Shown here: piece after piece, positions 1 through 12,440 of the stretch
Layout of the letters: every line of letters begins with the position of its first letter
Position numbering within the stretch: the first letter of the stretch is position 1
Origin: Monarcha castaneiventris obscurior
Taxonomy: Eukaryota; Chordata; Aves; Passeriformes; Monarchidae
Direction of reading: 5' to 3'
Assembly (NCBI GenBank): GCA_026261815.1
Contig: JAMPIT010000484.1
Coordinates: forward strand, 12,746,501-12,810,500
DNA length: 64,000 bases
Program-made: the position numbers and the translations under genes
The notes under the pieces: generated by a model
Database searches by the model: none
What the model saw: only the letters and a program-made list of their open reading frames with translations
What the model was told of the DNA's origin: nothing

Positions 1-3000
1 CTATCCTTTCATGTATGCAGTAGCAGCTTCTTGAGATGAGAGCTATATTAATGTGTTTCAGGGTAAATTTTGTCAAAAATAGGAGGGAAAATAATGGCTT
101 TGTTGCAAGCACTTCTGTTTTGCTCTGTTCATACTGACCATAAGAATATATTTTAATTAGCAGATTAAATAGTGATGTTATTTATACCATCCCCTCTAAC
201 TATGTGCTTGAAGGAGCTGTGATGAGAAATCATCTTCTATGTTGTCCAAATCCTGCTCATGATTGTCCCTCAAAACTGCCTTCATACCTGGCTGTAAATT
301 GTCTTCTTATCTGATTTTCTCAATAGCTATAGAGCAGGGACAAGAAAGACTGACCTTGTGCTCAGGTATTCCACTTGGAATTATTTTAAAAGCATTCTGG
401 AAAGTATGTATAGCTATTTCACTTATAGCTGTCACTGTGTCTTGAGAACAGTATAGATTTCTTTTCATCATGTGATCTCCTGTAAAAAAGAAAAAAAAAG
501 TTGATTTTTCTTACTGGGTGAACTTTTATGTAGCTTCATTGTTATTTCAGTCAAAACCCATGTTTCTCCTTGCATTGCTGCTAGATGTTCTGTGTCTGTA
601 AAATGCAGAAAACTACTGTCATCACCACAACATGCAGAACAAACAACTTCTTCCCAAAGTCAACAGAACATCCATCTAAAAAGACCACTCCAAAAGCATC
701 AGTAAAAGGAATTAGAAAATTCTGAGATTCCTTTATGGCACTTCAAACAAACCTTCTTAGATACTCTTCTAAATGGAAGATATGTGTAAGAGGAAAAAAA
801 AAGCTTATTGTGTATAATTTTCCTTACCTCTGTACATGTAACTTCCACTTTACATTAATGAATTTTCAGCATGAGGAGAAACATTTCTGTCTGGGATTTG
901 TGTAGGTTTTTTTCTTAGCAACTTTTCATGTTTTGCATATTTTATTGATTATAGAAGTATTCGATTTTTTTTTTTATGTATACTTAACTTTATTCCAATT
1001 TTCCACTTATTTTCAATACTTTTTTTCATAAGGATTCCAAGTGAAAAATATTTGGAGTCTTTCTGGTTTTCTTTCTGGGCATTTTTTTTTTTATTATTGA
1101 CTATTTGTAGTCATTCTGTTTCTGTCGTGTAGGGCAGGGTAGATCAGCTGCTAATAAAATGCTGTTTGCTTCATCTCTGCCGGAGTCTGTCTGTGTAGCT
1201 GCAGGATACCTAATGCTAGTGGGTATTTTATACCTAATGCAGATACTCTTATTTGTTAATCCACCTGGGAAGCCAGTTTATTTCATAGCTGCACTTTCAG
1301 TCTCCATCAAGCCTAACTAATGATTATGATGGTTTGCCTGGTCTTATTTACAGCTGTGCTGTTTGGCTTAAAGCAGAAAATAGGATCAGAAAAAGAACTC
1401 CAGCTGATGCTGAAGAAAGAAATTGAAGTCTGGCTGGCTTCCTCTGCAACTTCAGTTTTCATCAGTGTGTCTTGAATTTAAGTAGGGAGTCCAAATTACT
1501 TTTATCTATCTTAGGACACCAGAAATTTCTAAAAATCCTCAAGAAGAAAATCGTTTTTAACATCAGTTCTGAATGCCAGGGCTTTGATCAGTAGTGGCCT
1601 TTGCCCAGTACATGGAGGTGTTTGCAGCTCTAATTAAGGGTTGTTAATTTCATTAATTAACATCAGTAACACATAGACCCTTCAAGTAGCAGTCTTATAA
1701 TAGCCAGGGAAATCTGTTGCCACCAGAGAAATACGGTAAACAAAATGAGGGGTTGTGGATGGATTTTTCCCCAGCTCCTTTAATTTTTGGAATTACATGA
1801 AAATTCTAATCATCCCACAGGGCCATAATTTTTAAACAGTGTGTGAGACATGTTTTTTAAGGAAGCCAGAAACTAAGAAAATATTTTTAAAAGACTGGAG
1901 ATGTGGAAGTGCAGTTTTGACATTCCTACAATTCCTTCATGGGATTCTATCACAACGGATTTTTTTTTTCCTTCTTGACAAGTACGAAGCAAAGATAGCA
2001 TCAGACTATCTTCAAACTTGTTTTTAAAATTTTTTGGTAGAACTTCAGTTTAGGGCTCTCTTCCACTAATAAATAACCTCAGTCCTGTGCCCCTTATTAA
2101 GTGAGGTACATTTTGTATGGTTAATGAAAAGGTTGATGTATGACAGAAATCAAATATATACCTACTGTCTCTGGGTAGCAAGGATGCTAAGCAAACAAGC
2201 AAGCAGGATTTTGGGGAGTTTGGTTTAATTTTGAGTCTTTTAGCCTCTTTTGCCCCTTCTTCCTGATGAGGACAGTTCAGGGCTGTGGAGAATTGTATGG
2301 AGTGTTCTCCTGCAGCAAGGAGGAACGTTCTGTCAGTGCATGCGAAAGGTTACTTTTCCCAAAACACTGCATACTTTGAGTTTGCTCCCTGATTCCTCAT
2401 TACAACAAGTGTAAATTAGGCATGTAATTTCACGTGTGTTTCTTTATTTTCTTAACTCTTGAAGGAAGACTAGCACCTGACTTGTTAAGTTTTGGAAGGG
2501 AGGGGGGTGTTTATTGTTAAGGTCTTTGTCAATTCCAAGTAGGACTCAGAACAGCTTCTGTTAAAAGACAAGTTTATATTTTTATCATGTCTTCTGATAT
2601 GGTAAAAACATAGTATTTCTAGGCACTATTTGCATTTCATGGGCTCTTACCTTCAGAGAAGAATTTCAGATATTGTCCTTTGCAAATGCTGCTTTCAACC
2701 TGGAAATTGAGAGAATTTGTTTTAAATATTCTTACCCAAGGCAATTGAAAGATGATTGCGTTATGTAAGGCAGGTTTTAAATAACAATAAAAATGTCAAG
2801 TATTTCAACTATGTGAAATAGTTAAAGCATTTCAGAGGTACGACCTCAAAAAGAAGCCTCTCATTTTAATGAAGCAAAAAAGAAGCCTTTTCAAAATAGA
2901 ATAGTAAGAGCATAAAGAATCCACCCTTAGCCTGAAATCCTTGTAAGAGTTTACAGGCAATTAGAACTCTCAAGTCTCTCCTAAAATTGAAATTGGCTTT

Positions 3001-3501
3001 ATTGAAATTTAGGACCAGACCACATAGTAGGTACAGAGATGCTGTTACACATTGGTGGAGTGTCTAATATTTGCATTAATTCTAAATTTTTGGTGAGGCA
3101 GATATGGAATGTACGAGCAATTCCTGTCTGTTTACTGAATTGAAACTCTGTATTTGATCAGTTCTGTTTGTTCAGTGTCCTGCACCATTCTGCATTATCC
3201 CTGTAGCCCACTCTTGATGCTTGTTGTATGGGAATGCATTGCAGAAGTTTTGTACATGTTGAGGACAGGACATGGACAGAGTTCACTGCAGGAGTGGAGG
3301 TCCTGCTCCTCCATGAAGATGTATTAAAATAATTTCTCTTACATTCCCAGTACTAAATGTTGCTATGAAGTTCAAAGTAAAAACTAATCAGAGAACATTT
3401 ATTTGTTGTACTGCACTATGTATATTAGTTCCTTAGAAAAGGAGAAACTTGAGAGTGTAACATGAAGCTGTTGTAACATAAACCCAATTCTCTCTTCCCA
3501 G
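1..3501 (+). other. ARHGEF3: ARHGEF3 intron (5' part of gene lies left of window)
   Basis: The first recognisable coding exon of ARHGEF3 has an acceptor AG at 3500-3501 and begins in mid-protein, so everything to its left is intron or unseen upstream sequence. I found no exon, RNA gene or clear transposable element here. The sequence is AT-rich with T-runs (for example around 967, 1084 and 1959). The short open frames at 263-445 and 1839-2027 have no recognisable product and no splice context. Confidence 0.75.
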
Positions 3502-6500
3502 CGCTCCATCAGTTTCCGCAGCGAGAGTCGCCCTGACCTGCTCAGCCCACGGCCATGGTCCCGAAATGTGCCCCCTGCTAACACAAAGAGGAGAGACAGC
3601 AAACTCTGGAGTGAGACCTTTGATGTCTGTGTCAATCACATGCTTACATCCAAGGAAATCAAGCGGCAAGAGGTAGAGAGAGATGTATATATGTATTTTT
3701 TAACTGTAAATTTCATGTTCAAAGGTTGCCTTTAAAGTATGGACTTGGGAATGCTTGTGGGCACTGGGGTAGCACTTGAAGATGTCCTGCAACTAAAACG
3801 TGTCACCACCTTCACTAGAAGCAGAATTCCATCCCTAGCCTTTGTGACTCAGGCTATATTAGATGAATGCATTCTTTGTAAAACCCAGCTCATCGTATTT
3901 CCTTAACAAACCCAAAGTTACTGAGATACGTTGTCCTGTGATTGGCTGCATGTGTGTACATGTTCTGTCTGACACTCTCTGGAGTCATGGTTGATATTTT
4001 GGTGTTTCATTTTGTTGTTGTAGTAATGAGAGGTGAGCATGCTGTGCCAGGAACAGGTGTTCTTCAACTGATACATACACACAAAAATGCACCATCATTT
4101 CCCTTTTGGAAGAGACTGTCTTTGAGGAAGTTTCCAGTGCTAGAAAGATGACACTCTGATCAAAAGATGTGTCTTCCAAAGCAAAAAAGAAGCATGCCAG
4201 CAGTTTTAATGTGTCAGACAAGATAAAGTCTAGATAATTCATATTATAGTCAACACAGAGTGCCTTCAGAATCAAGATATTTTTATTTTCTAAAGAAATT
4301 CCTAGCAGTATCAACAAAGCTTGTAAGTCTCCCTAAGAATACTTCAGGGACTGAGTCATAAATCAAACAGTAGTGACAAGCATTTCTTGTGCAAATTTTA
4401 ACATTGTATGAGAATTCATAGGAAATAAATTTGTAATTGAGAACTTCAAAGGCACCTTGTTGAAAAATAAACTGTAGAAACTGTTTGCACAGTGTATAGC
4501 AGTCACTGCTGTGTGGGGGCAGGAGCCAGGATCCTTGGTACAACCCAAATAAATGAGTTGAATCCCAGGAGGTTTTGCAGGAGGGTTCTGCTGTTTGTTC
4601 CCATCCTGTGTGCTTTGCTGGGACAGCTGACCTGCTGCCTGTGAGCTGCACTATGGCAAACCTGGCAGGAATGTGTGCTCCTGAGCCTCAGGAATCTGCT
4701 CCAGCTGGGGATGGGCTTCCATGATTTATACTGGTTGAAAGCCTTGACTGTAAAGCAAGGAATTCTAGCCCAAAATGTCCTGTCCTTAACTCTTAGTGTA
4801 CCCCAATTTAAGGAGGAAATCATGCAGTAAGTAAATAACAATAGGGGTTTGATAAACCAGTGAATTAGGGCACTGTTATTTTTAATCTGCCAGCTTCAAA
4901 GTCTCAAATGTGCTTCAAGAGGAGTAACTAACATCAGCCAATGGTTAACTAGAGCTCAGCCTTCGTAACAAAAAAATGAACTGGTACCAAAATAGAAGTG
5001 CTCAGTACCAAAGAAATGCCTTAAGTAAGATCTGTCTTCTACTTGATAGAACCCCCTGTAACTTCTGCCACTGCATGTGTTAAAATGGAACACAACAAAC
5101 TCCTATGCAGGCAGCTGTGTAAGTGGTTAAGAGACAGTCAAAGTCAAAACTCCACAATGCAGATAGCCTCCTCCATCTGGGAACACATCCCTTTGGAAAA
5201 AAATAATTCTTTGGTAATTTGAGATAAGCATTTAATGAACATTCTGGTGTAACTGTGTTTTAAAAAATACTGCACTTGATTCTGTAGTTATGGAATAAAA
5301 CCTTACTTTATTTCTGTAGATTTAGCAGAGAAATGCTGTTACATGGTGTTAAGACAGCTGTTCAAAATATAACATCAACCCAGCAAGTGGAGCATAGATT
5401 AAATAAAGCTATTTTCTAATATTTGTGTCTGTTTTTACAGGCTATCTTTGAACTTTCCCAGGGAGAAGAAGACTTGATAGAAGATCTGAAGTTGGCAAAA
5501 AAGGTATGTTTAAAAAACAAAAGCAAAAACCAAACCACAACAAGCAGTACTAATTGGTTCATAGCACATTTAAAACAACTTTTGTTTTTTATAATTGCTA
5601 AGACAGTAAAAGAGGAAAAAAATCCAAAGCAGCTTTCAATCTTCCCATTGTTTCTGAAACACATGTGCTGCCTTTTTTTTTTTTTTAATATGAGATTGCT
5701 CGTTTAATGTATGGCTATGAAACTTACAGGGAGCTTTAAATTCTATAATGAATTTTGCACCCAACAAACCACAAATGTTTGTTTTCCTTTTCAGGCTTAT
5801 CATGACCCAATGCTTAAGCTTTCCATAATGACAGAGCAAGAGTTGAACCAAATTTTTGGAACACTGGACTCTCTAATTCCTCTGCATGAAGGTAAAACTC
5901 AAACAGCCTTTGTCTGCTTAATTGTTGCACATAGATTTAAGTCATCAGGTTTATTAAAGTGTGGTTTCTGTTCTTTTTATCTAATCACAATCAGATCTTC
6001 TTAGGCGACTTCAAGAAGTCAGGAAACCTGATGGATCAACAGAACATGTTGGCCACATCCTCGTGGGTTGGGTAAGGCAGAGTTTATAACCAATTTTGGG
6101 ACTTCAGGTTGGAGCTGTAACGTAGTTTTTATCAGACGATTTCCTTTCTGTATCTAGTGTAACATGTGAAAAAAATATTCTCAAAATACTTTTAAAAGGT
6201 AAGGCAACTGTTTAGAGACATAATAGAATATTTTCTCTTTTCAGGGATTTTCCATGAAAAGATTTAGACTAGGATATTGTTTTTAAAGCTTTTGCTATTC
6301 AGGAGTTGAGCACTATTTAATATAATTGAAATAAAAATCAAGAGTCAGACTAGAGTTTTTCTTATGTAGGTCCTTTAAGAATCTGCCCCTCTTAGTGTTC
6401 TGGCTTCCTTGAAAAGTCATGTTGTATAAGGGCACTCCCCAGTTAGTTTTGGATGTCATTCTGTTCCAATCCAAGGTAACAGGTAGTTGTCAGTGCTTTC

Positions 6501-9500
6501 AAAGATATTGCTTTCTAGAACTTTGTTAAAATACGGCAGACAGGGATACAAGAGAGATGCTGCTGCCTCACAAAAGATAAAGTTGGTATGTTCACGTTCA
6601 CTAGCAGGCAAAAGCATAAACACTGAAAATGGCTTTTGTTAGTTTTGTTGATAAAATTGTTCACTGTAATAAAGAAGAGATATTTTTGGTTTTAGATACG
6701 TGAGAAGTATGCTTTTAAGTAAATGTCAGTAATGAAATTTAGCAGGGAAAACAGGGCTTGAAATCTTTAAGGAATTAAGTAATGATATTTAGCAGCTCTG
6801 TGTGAAAGCGTGGCCTATGGTCAACAAGGGAAGCAGGATCGTTACTATATAATGTCCATAATGCAAATAGTTAATGATAATGATTTGTAAATGTCAAAAT
6901 AATCTGTTTTCTTTGCCTAAAGTAATTTAAAATATACTTTCTGGTGTGTGTTGAACATCAGTGAACTTCTCTTAGTTCAAATATATTCAATTCTAATTTC
7001 CTTTTTTTGAAAGATTTTGCATATAATTGTGTGTTAATAAGCAGGTTTTGTAAATGGATATATTGCTCTAATCAACAGACAAGCTATTTTTTTTCAGATT
7101 TATAAGGCACAGTTTTGTCATCTTAGTTTGGTCAAGGTTCCTGTGAGCAACACAGAAGTTTGGTTGTAGAAATTTGCTGATCTGAAAAAGGCCAGGTTTG
7201 GGAGGGCTCATTCCTATGCTTTTATTTCCATTCATAATTAAAGCCAGGCTTCTGTGTTCAACTGTTCTGCACTAAATAGTGCTCAGTCTTAAGCAATTTA
7301 TATTTTTAATGCTTTGCAATAGTATCGGAGGTCTGTAGGATCTGAGTGATGAGCAAGTGCTTCTGAATTACTCAAATGTTGAACAAGGTGGTCTGAGGAC
7401 CCTTGTAAAGGTTATATTTGTTGGAAACATTACATCAATAAACTGTGGCTAAATCTCCAGCTAGATGAATGAATGAATTCTGCATGAATTCTGACATCCT
7501 GGATCACCTGAACCTTTCAGTGCAGGAAATCATGCTTTGCTTCAGCCACATAATTATTTATTCTTTCCTCAGCTTCCATGCCTGAACTCCTATGACAGCT
7601 ACTGCAGCAATCAAGTAGCAGCCAAAGCTTTATTGGATCACAAGAAACAAGATCACAGAGTGCAGGATTTCCTGCAGCGCTGCCTGGAGTCTCCTTTCAG
7701 CCGCAAACTGGACCTTTGGAATTTCCTTGACATCCCCAGAAGCCGTTTGGTTAAATACCCACTGCTGCTCAGAGAAATTTTAAGACACACGCCAAATGAT
7801 CATCCAGATCAACAGCACCTGGAAGAAGCTGTGAGTTACTGCTGGGTTTGGGGTTTTTTAGGAGATTGTAGCAGTTTTAGCTTAGTAGTGAATTTAGGGA
7901 CACTACACAGAATATGAAAATGCAAATACTTACATGAACAGCTGAATATTGGACCGTATAATTAAAATTCATGTGTTTTTATTGTGTTTCTGCAGATAAA
8001 TATAATTCAGGGCATTGTAGCTGAAATCAACATAAAGACTGGTGAATCTGAATGCCAGTATTACAAAGAGAGACTTATTTATCTTGAAGAAGGCCAAAGG
8101 GATTCATTGATTGATAATTCACGTGCTGTGTGTTGTCATGGGGAACTGAAGAACAACAGGGGAGTGGTAAGGAATAAATGTTTTGTTATAAATAACCTTT
8201 AAAGATACTCTCATTTTGCGTGACAGCTAAAAGAGCTGTGAGCACACAGAGAAACATCACTCTCTAATATGTAGGAAGTTGATAAATATTATTATATATA
8301 ACACTCATCTTTTTTGTTAGTAGTTAAGAATATGTATAGGGAGATAATAAGATTATATGTATCCATGTCTCTTATGGGGTCTAACAATATCCTGGATAAA
8401 TTGCAAATCTGATAAATTTCAATACTTGCAGGAGAAAACCCACAAATTTCTGGTCACAGAGATGTGATAATTAATGTCTATAAAGAACACACAAAATGTA
8501 CCAACAAATTTTAAATTTGTCAAAGGCTGTGGTTATTAAAAATGCTTTATTTGATTCTTTGTTGAGATCAAGGTTAATTTATTGACCAGAGAAATTTGGT
8601 ACTTTGAATTCCAGTCTCTGGGACACTGCACTGTTGATAAGTTTCACAATCTGAGCTTTCAGTTAAAAAGAAAACAAAAAGAAAAGAAAGAAAAATATTA
8701 TATTAGTAGAAGAGAACATAGTCTTTCCCAGATTTTTCCCCCCTCAATAGAACTTTTGAATGGATAAACAATGAAAAAAGATCTTTTTTTCATTACTGAC
8801 ACTAATGTAAGTATGATATTTATGACACTTATGGAAGTAAATAAAATTTAGGGAAAATTTATTTTAAAAAGCAACAAAGCAAGCAGTACATTTTTTGAGC
8901 TCTGGAACTGCTTCTATGTAGCATGTTCATGGGAAGGGTCCTGTTTTACCACACAGCTGAGAGGGACAGATGAAACAGATGCTGTTTCCTAGTTCACCTG
9001 AAGATCAGGTAGTTCAATACCAAATTAAGAGGAAGAAACTGGTGATTTTCTAATTTCTGGTGAACTTTATTTGTTCCATTTCGTTTACTGGTGTTCAAGA
9101 AAGGAATAATGCTGTATTTTCTATGAATCTTTTAACAGAAACTGCATGTCTTCCTCTTTGAAGAGGTGCTGGTGATCACCCGAGCCGTGACCCACAACGA
9201 GCAGCTCTGCTACCAGCTGTACCGGCAGCCGATCCCCGTCAGGGAGCTGCTGCTGGAGGACCTGCAGGACGGAGAGGTGCGCCTGGGCGGCTCCCTGCGC
9301 GGAGCATTCAGCAACAATGAGAGAAGTATGAATGCAGCTCTTTGTGTTTGCTCACCTAGGGTCATCATAACCTTTAGATACCTGCCAATGTGACATCAGA
9401 ATGTTTTCGCTAAAATTATCTCCATCCAACAGCTTGATTTTTGTTTCAAACTGGTTTATTATGTTCTAAGTTGTTGCTTTTCAGTTCTTTCTCAAAGCTC

Positions 9501-10552
9501 ACTACATTGGTAATAGAATTTTCTCCACACACCTGCTCCTGTACTACTGAATTGAGAATGGGATAATATATAAACTGTAGTGGCAAAACTGCAAAGTTAT
9601 AAGCCAAGTGTATTTTGAAATCTTGAGCTTCGGCTGTTTTGCCTTTAAGTCTTTTAAGCTGGCAGATACTGTAGAACTCAGGGTCAAGACTGCAGCTAGT
9701 CATGTTAATGTCCTTCCAGTTAATATTATGATGTTTCTTTTGTTACAAGGGCCCTTTAAATCTCATCTGGTCAAAACTTCAAGGGGTTTTTGTGTGTATT
9801 CACTGCATTAGTGAAGTGAATGGAAGCAAAGGAGTCTTTGGCTGGCACAAGAACACTGTATTCAGTGAAGGTTCTGGAAATCTGCTTTCCAGAGAAGTAG
9901 GAGAAGAAGCATTAAGTGTGGGAGAAGCCTTCATCTTGTTTATTCACTTTAAGCTTTATGGATAGCTCATGCATGGCAGAACCAAAATTATTTAATCCAG
10001 CAATATGAAGTTACTAGAAGTGCTTGTGGTGTTCTGTGGTCTTCTCCCAGAAACAAGGAGATACCCGGACTCTTCTCTTTGGTCTGACATGGTCTTGTCT
10101 GACCTTAAGGAAAAGATTGTGCAGATTCTTATGTTACTTAAATATACTCTTTGATTATAAAATTTGTTCAGCCAAAGTGTTCAGGGGTTTGATATGTATT
10201 GTTTCTTTCAGTCAAAAACTTCTTTAGAGTCAGCTTCAAAAATGGATCCCAAAGCCAGACTCACGCTCTCCAAGCCAATGACTCCTTCAACAAGCAGCAG
10301 TGGCTTAACTGCATCCGCCAGGCCAAGGAGAAGGCGGCGAGCGCAGGCAAGGCCGGCGGGCTGGAGGCGCCTTTCCCTGTGCCGCCCCAGGGACGCAGAG
10401 GGCCCCAGGGAGAGGCGAGCCTGGAGCAGATGGAGCAGTCGGACTGCGAGTCAGACTGCAGCATGGACACCAGCGAGCTCAGCGCCGACTGCGAGCGCAT
10501 GGAGCAGACGAACTCTTGTGAGAGCGACAGGCAAATAGAAACCAACGTTTGA
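3502..10552 (+). CDS. ARHGEF3: ARHGEF3 (XPLN), Rho guanine nucleotide exchange factor 3, last 8 coding exons
   Basis: ARHGEF3 is a cytoplasmic Dbl-family exchange factor known to activate RhoA and RhoB, and also described as an mTORC2 inhibitor. Coding exons: 3502-3672, 5441-5503, 5795-5891, 5995-6071, 7573-7830, 7996-8166, 9139-9325, 10212-10552. They sum to 1365 nt, 454 codons plus TGA, with every junction GT-AG and in phase. The human protein is about 526 residues, so about 70 N-terminal residues are missing to the left. Fragment residues 1-57 carry the RSISFRSESRPDLL stretch before the DH domain. The DH domain spans about 50-235 and includes LDLWNFLDIPRSRLVKYPLL. The PH domain spans about 250-400, with KLHVFLFEEVLVITRAV and the late tryptophan in NKQQWLNCIRQAKE. 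The tail is acidic and Ser/Cys-rich and ends in ETNV. The larger introns (3673-5440, 6072-7572, 8167-9138, 9326-10211) show no other gene. The last two exons are clearly more GC-rich than the others. The residue sequence is near identical to the human one as I remember it. Confidence 0.96.
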
Positions 10553-12440
10553 CAGAAACTCACAGCTCGTGGAAGAAACTCTGTCTATTACCTGTACAGT
10601 ATTTGCATTCCATACATGGAACCATTCGGAGAAGCACTTTTAGAGTACTTTTTGTGACAATGTCAATGCAGTTCTTGTATTTGTACCTGTGAGTGTTGTA
10701 CTGTAACTGCCCATCTGTATAAGCTGGAATCTCTTGCAACTCATGTCCTGTGATTATATTCCGTAAACACCCAAGGTGGATGAAAGAGGTACTTGACCAG
10801 TTATTCTCAATGTCCTGCTGTCGACAGAATCTCTAAACTACTGTTTATATATGCATTACATAAATAACCTTTTCCTAATTTCTAAGTACTTTATTTGCCC
10901 TTTAAAGGGGCAGCTGAAGATGTGGACTTAATATGGAATTTCGGGATGGGTATCAAGATAATAAGTTTTCTTAAAGGCATGGAAAGAAAAAGTAGTTTCT
11001 TGGAACAAAAAAAGAAAACGATCTTGCAATAACCTAACCAAACTCCTGTGGTATTAAATCAACAAGAATTATAAACAGTGGGCCATGGAACCAGGGACTC
11101 TTTAGGAATTTATTTTTCAAAATGAAGCACTGTCCTAAGATCCAGCAACCAAACTGTTAAAAATCTGGATATTTCAAATGGTCAGCATAGTAAGACGGTT
11201 TATTTGTCAAAGCATGTAATGCTAAAAATAATCAACTGAAAAAACCACAACCAAACCTCTGCAGCCAGCACTGAATTAAATGAAATGCTGAGAATACTGG
11301 ATATTTGTAAATAAGCTGGTAGTTTGCTTTCAGTGCCATATATATATATTATCCCAAACAGACTAAGAATGGAAAGGAGCTTTTGCTTGTCAATAGGCCC
11401 TCTTCAGCATTTTGCACTCCACTGACCTCCACTGTTGGTTTTAAGCACCACTAATGTTAAAAGATTTAATTTTCTGTAAATGTCTGTTTACAATTACATG
11501 TAGTTGGTTTTTAAAACTAAGTGATGATTTTATATAAATGGTGCTCTACAAATACCCTATGGGATTATGTAGAGAGAGTTTAAACAAAAAGGGAATTGTT
11601 TTTCCTTTAGGATGCATTACATCCTTTTTACTTTCCTCAAGTTTTGTTTTAAAAGTTTTTGTTGCATTTAATTTTGTACTGTAATTGGAAATGCTACTGT
11701 GTTTTCTGGTGGCTGATTTAACCTACTCATTATGATGAGAAGCAGATGAGTCACTTAAATGCAGTCTAAAACACATAGTTGAACATCCTGTTATTTTTCA
11801 GGAATCCCTGGGTAATATTTTATTTCTTACTATAAGAAATAATGCCAGTGCTGTATGGCAAGCTATGAAAATGATATATTACAAATTTTAAATGATTCTT
11901 GGTATTACACAAGATAACCTGTGCAGAGAACTTGTAACAACAAAAGTAGAAAAACTGCTAAGTTATTGCCAAAAATATTTTTCTTGTGTTCTACAAGTTT
12001 ACAGAAAATTTGCTAAGTATCTTACATATATATATGCTGATGTGCATTACAGAAATTGGTGTGACAAGATGATAAACAATATAAAACAAGGTATTTTTAT
12101 TTTTTAAAAAAATGGCATTTTTACCCTATAGAACATATTTCTGTATTTATAGTTTTTAAAAAAAATCAATTTTCTTTTCTGTTTCAGGCTTTGTAATTTA
12201 TTTCAACTGCTTCATTTTTAGAGCTGAATGAGTATACCAGTGAAGATGAGAGAAAGGAAAAATCTGCAAAAGAAAAGGCATAGGGAAGTTGTTCAGCAAA
12301 AATGTTGAAAAAGAGCAAAAAGCATGTAAAATGTTCAGATAGAGAAGAAAGAATGAATGTGTGTATTGACTTTTTTTTTTAATAATAATGGCCTTAAACT
12401 TTTCTGGAAGCATTTCAAATAAATTACATTAAACCATTTT
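10553..12440 (+). other. ARHGEF3: ARHGEF3 3' UTR
   Basis: This AT-rich stretch follows the ARHGEF3 stop and contains no splice-linked coding sequence. ATTAAA variants occur near 11053 and 11273. The best end signal is the AATAAA at 12418, which would make a 3' UTR of about 1.9 kb. The open frame at 11892-12107 is unremarkable and has no known product. The UTR end is inferred from sequence only. Confidence 0.6.
12418..12423 (+). terminator. ARHGEF3: Poly(A) signal, probable ARHGEF3 3' end
   Basis: A canonical AATAAA is followed within 25-50 bases by a strongly GT-rich element at about 12449-12468 (TTTGGTTTGGTTGGTTGTG), the usual layout of a functional cleavage site. It is the first perfect AATAAA that I saw downstream of the ARHGEF3 stop. 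Confidence 0.6.

Noticed and set aside
4283..4841. Overlapping - strand open frames in an ARHGEF3 intron
   Set aside because: They lie in different frames, with no recognisable product and no splice context, and are absent from the known gene order.
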